NCBI RefSeq assembly: GCF_004362395.1
Contig: NZ_SNWE01000011.1
Span: forward strand, 62,001-126,000
Source: Salegentibacter sp. 24
GTDB lineage: Bacteria; Bacteroidota; Bacteroidia; Flavobacteriales; Flavobacteriaceae
Direction: 5' to 3'
DNA: 64,000 nt
Shown: positions 63,165 to 64,000 of the stretch, piece after piece
How the letters are laid out: each line of letters opens with the position of its first letter
How positions within the stretch are numbered: the stretch's first letter is position 1
Notes under the pieces: model-generated
Told to the model about the DNA's origin: nothing
Seen by the model: the letters and a program-made list of their open reading frames with translations, nothing else
Databases searched by the model: none
Translations under genes and position numbers: made by a program

Positions 63165-64000
63165 TCATTCCAAAACTACCCCCACCCCTATTTTCTCCAA
63201 CAAATACGGATTATGATCAATAACCAGGATATCATTGGCCTGGCTGAGTTTGATTAATATTTCATACAATTGATCAATATCGGCATAATGTAGTCCAGTA
63301 CTGGGTTCATCAAGAATATAAAGTGCTTTTTTAGTTTCATCCTGCAGCCATCTCAGCAACAATAATCGCTGCTTCTCTCCGGAAGAAAGAGATTGTACCG
63401 GCTGATCTATCCTAAGATGTGCTAACCCGACCTCCTCCAGTTGTTTTAAAAACTCAAGGGTTTTAGCAGGTACCTTAGACTGCAATAACCATGCTCTTAA
63501 TTCGAAAAGATTCAGGGTGAGGACTTCAGCGATATTCTTTGACTTAACCCTGTACGCCAATATATGTGGCCGATAGCGTTGTCCCTTACACAATTCACAA
63601 ATTTCAATCTCATTGGCAACCACATCCAGACTGGTTTCCTTATAAGCTTTGCCTTTGCAGTTGGGGCACTGGCTTGATTTTGATTTATATGAAAAATCAC
63701 CAGGTCTAAGGCCTGTTTCGGACGAAAATATTTTAGTTACCTCTTTAAGCAGCTTTAAATAAGATACTAGTAAGGTACTGGCATATGATCTTAGTTTTTT
63801 AGACTCAAAATAGTGCGCTTCTGCATACTTTTTGGGGAACAATATTTCCTCACAATTAACCGGTTTATCCATCGAAATGCTTGGAACCAGGATCTCTTTC
63901 ACTAAAGTGGTCTTTCCTATTCCTGATTTACCGCTCAGGGCGGTGATTCCTCCAACAGGAACATTCAGAGCTTCTTTTACTAAGGTATGTTTGCTGATTT
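63165..64000 (-). CDS. UvrA-like ABC ATPase, C-terminal part (gene cut by window edge)
   Basis: About 278 residues are visible; the 5' end lies beyond the right edge. The visible part is the second nucleotide-binding half of a UvrA paralogue: Walker A in LSGKSGIGKTTLVKE, a zinc-finger-like CPNCKGKAYKETS...CELCKGQRYR, the signature LSSGEKQRLLLLRWL, and Walker B in ALYILDEPSTGLHYAD. The UvrA signature usually reads SGGEAQR; here it is SSGEKQR, and the spacing is compact, suggesting a drug-resistance or UvrA2-type paralogue rather than housekeeping uvrA. Such proteins bind DNA damage or protect against drugs; the role here is uncertain. Confidence 0.85.
   Translation of the reverse strand, partial: ISKHTLVKEALNVPVGGITALSGKSGIGKTTLVKEILVPSISMDKPVNCEEILFPKKYAEAHYFESKKLRSYASTLLVSYLKLLKEVTKIFSSETGLRPGDFSYKSKSSQCPNCKGKAYKETSLDVVANEIEICELCKGQRYRPHILAYRVKSKNIAEVLTLNLFELRAWLLQSKVPAKTLEFLKQLEEVGLAHLRIDQPVQSLSSGEKQRLLLLRWLQDETKKALYILDEPSTGLHYADIDQLYEILIKLSQANDILVIDHNPYLLEKIGVGVVLE

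Overview
The window looks like a chromosome segment of a marine-type member of the Bacteroidota, most likely Flavobacteriaceae of the Gramella/Salegentibacter/Zunongwangia kind. This is inferred from a SusC/SusD polysaccharide-utilisation locus, lipoproteins with short Bacteroidota-style lipoboxes, start codons preceded by A/T-rich sequence rather than Shine-Dalgarno motifs, AT-rich DNA, and several flavobacterial families (GNAT-nitrilase fusion, DUF4494, class II ribonucleotide reductase). There is no rRNA, tRNA, CRISPR array, phage or intact insertion sequence that I can support. Both ends cut a gene: ilvC on the left and a UvrA paralogue on the right.

Layout. 1-4584: ilvD-ilvB-ilvN-ilvC branched-chain amino acid operon (leftward). 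5156-6679: GNAT/nitrilase fusion. 6930-9435: four overlapping genes for an undescribed small protein, a 7-TM membrane protein, a histidine kinase and a LuxR-type regulator; a perfect terminator-like hairpin lies inside the 7-TM gene. 9436-10059: a gene-free stretch with several strong hairpins. 10060-14865: 5-oxoprolinase operon (DUF2891 lipoprotein, Nramp homologue, pxpA, pxpB, pxpC). The Nramp homologue lacks the canonical metal-binding residues, which is the most interesting single observation here. 15537-18502: pfkA, gapA and a BadF/N-acetylglucosamine-kinase-like ATPase. 18627-35302: an alpha-glucan (starch/maltodextrin) locus. Leftward genes encode an MFS sugar transporter, beta-phosphoglucomutase, GH65 phosphorylase and two GH13 enzymes, with a LacI regulator beside them. 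Rightward genes encode SusC, SusD, SusE-like and an outer-membrane GH13 amylase. AACGTTT-centred palindromes occur before pfkA, before the MFS gene and in the lacI-susC gap, suggesting that one LacI regulator links glucan uptake to glycolysis.

35590-39186: DoxX/MauE-like membrane protein and coenzyme-B12-dependent ribonucleotide reductase. 39269-42742: secreted clan-A glycoside hydrolase and a Tat-exported sugar-isomerase-like protein. 42973-50179: Nudix-type regulator, sodium/sugar symporter, mutarotase and two secreted peptidase-like hydrolases. 50239-54952: pabB, tilS and dsbD. 55167-64000: sterol-desaturase-like hydroxylase, FMN reductase, DEAD-box helicase, aldose epimerase-like protein, AsmA/DUF748-like protein, a 35-residue lysine-rich protein, DUF4494 protein, a processive family-2 glycosyltransferase and the partial UvrA paralogue.

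Working together: the alpha-glucan locus would bind and cut glucan at the surface (SusE, SusD, lipoprotein amylases), import oligosaccharides through SusC, trim them in the periplasm (neopullulanase-like GH13), import maltose (MFS), phosphorolyse it (GH65) and send glucose 1-phosphate to glucose 6-phosphate (PgmB), next to the genes for two glycolytic enzymes. All functions are read from motifs and family knowledge; no database search was run.
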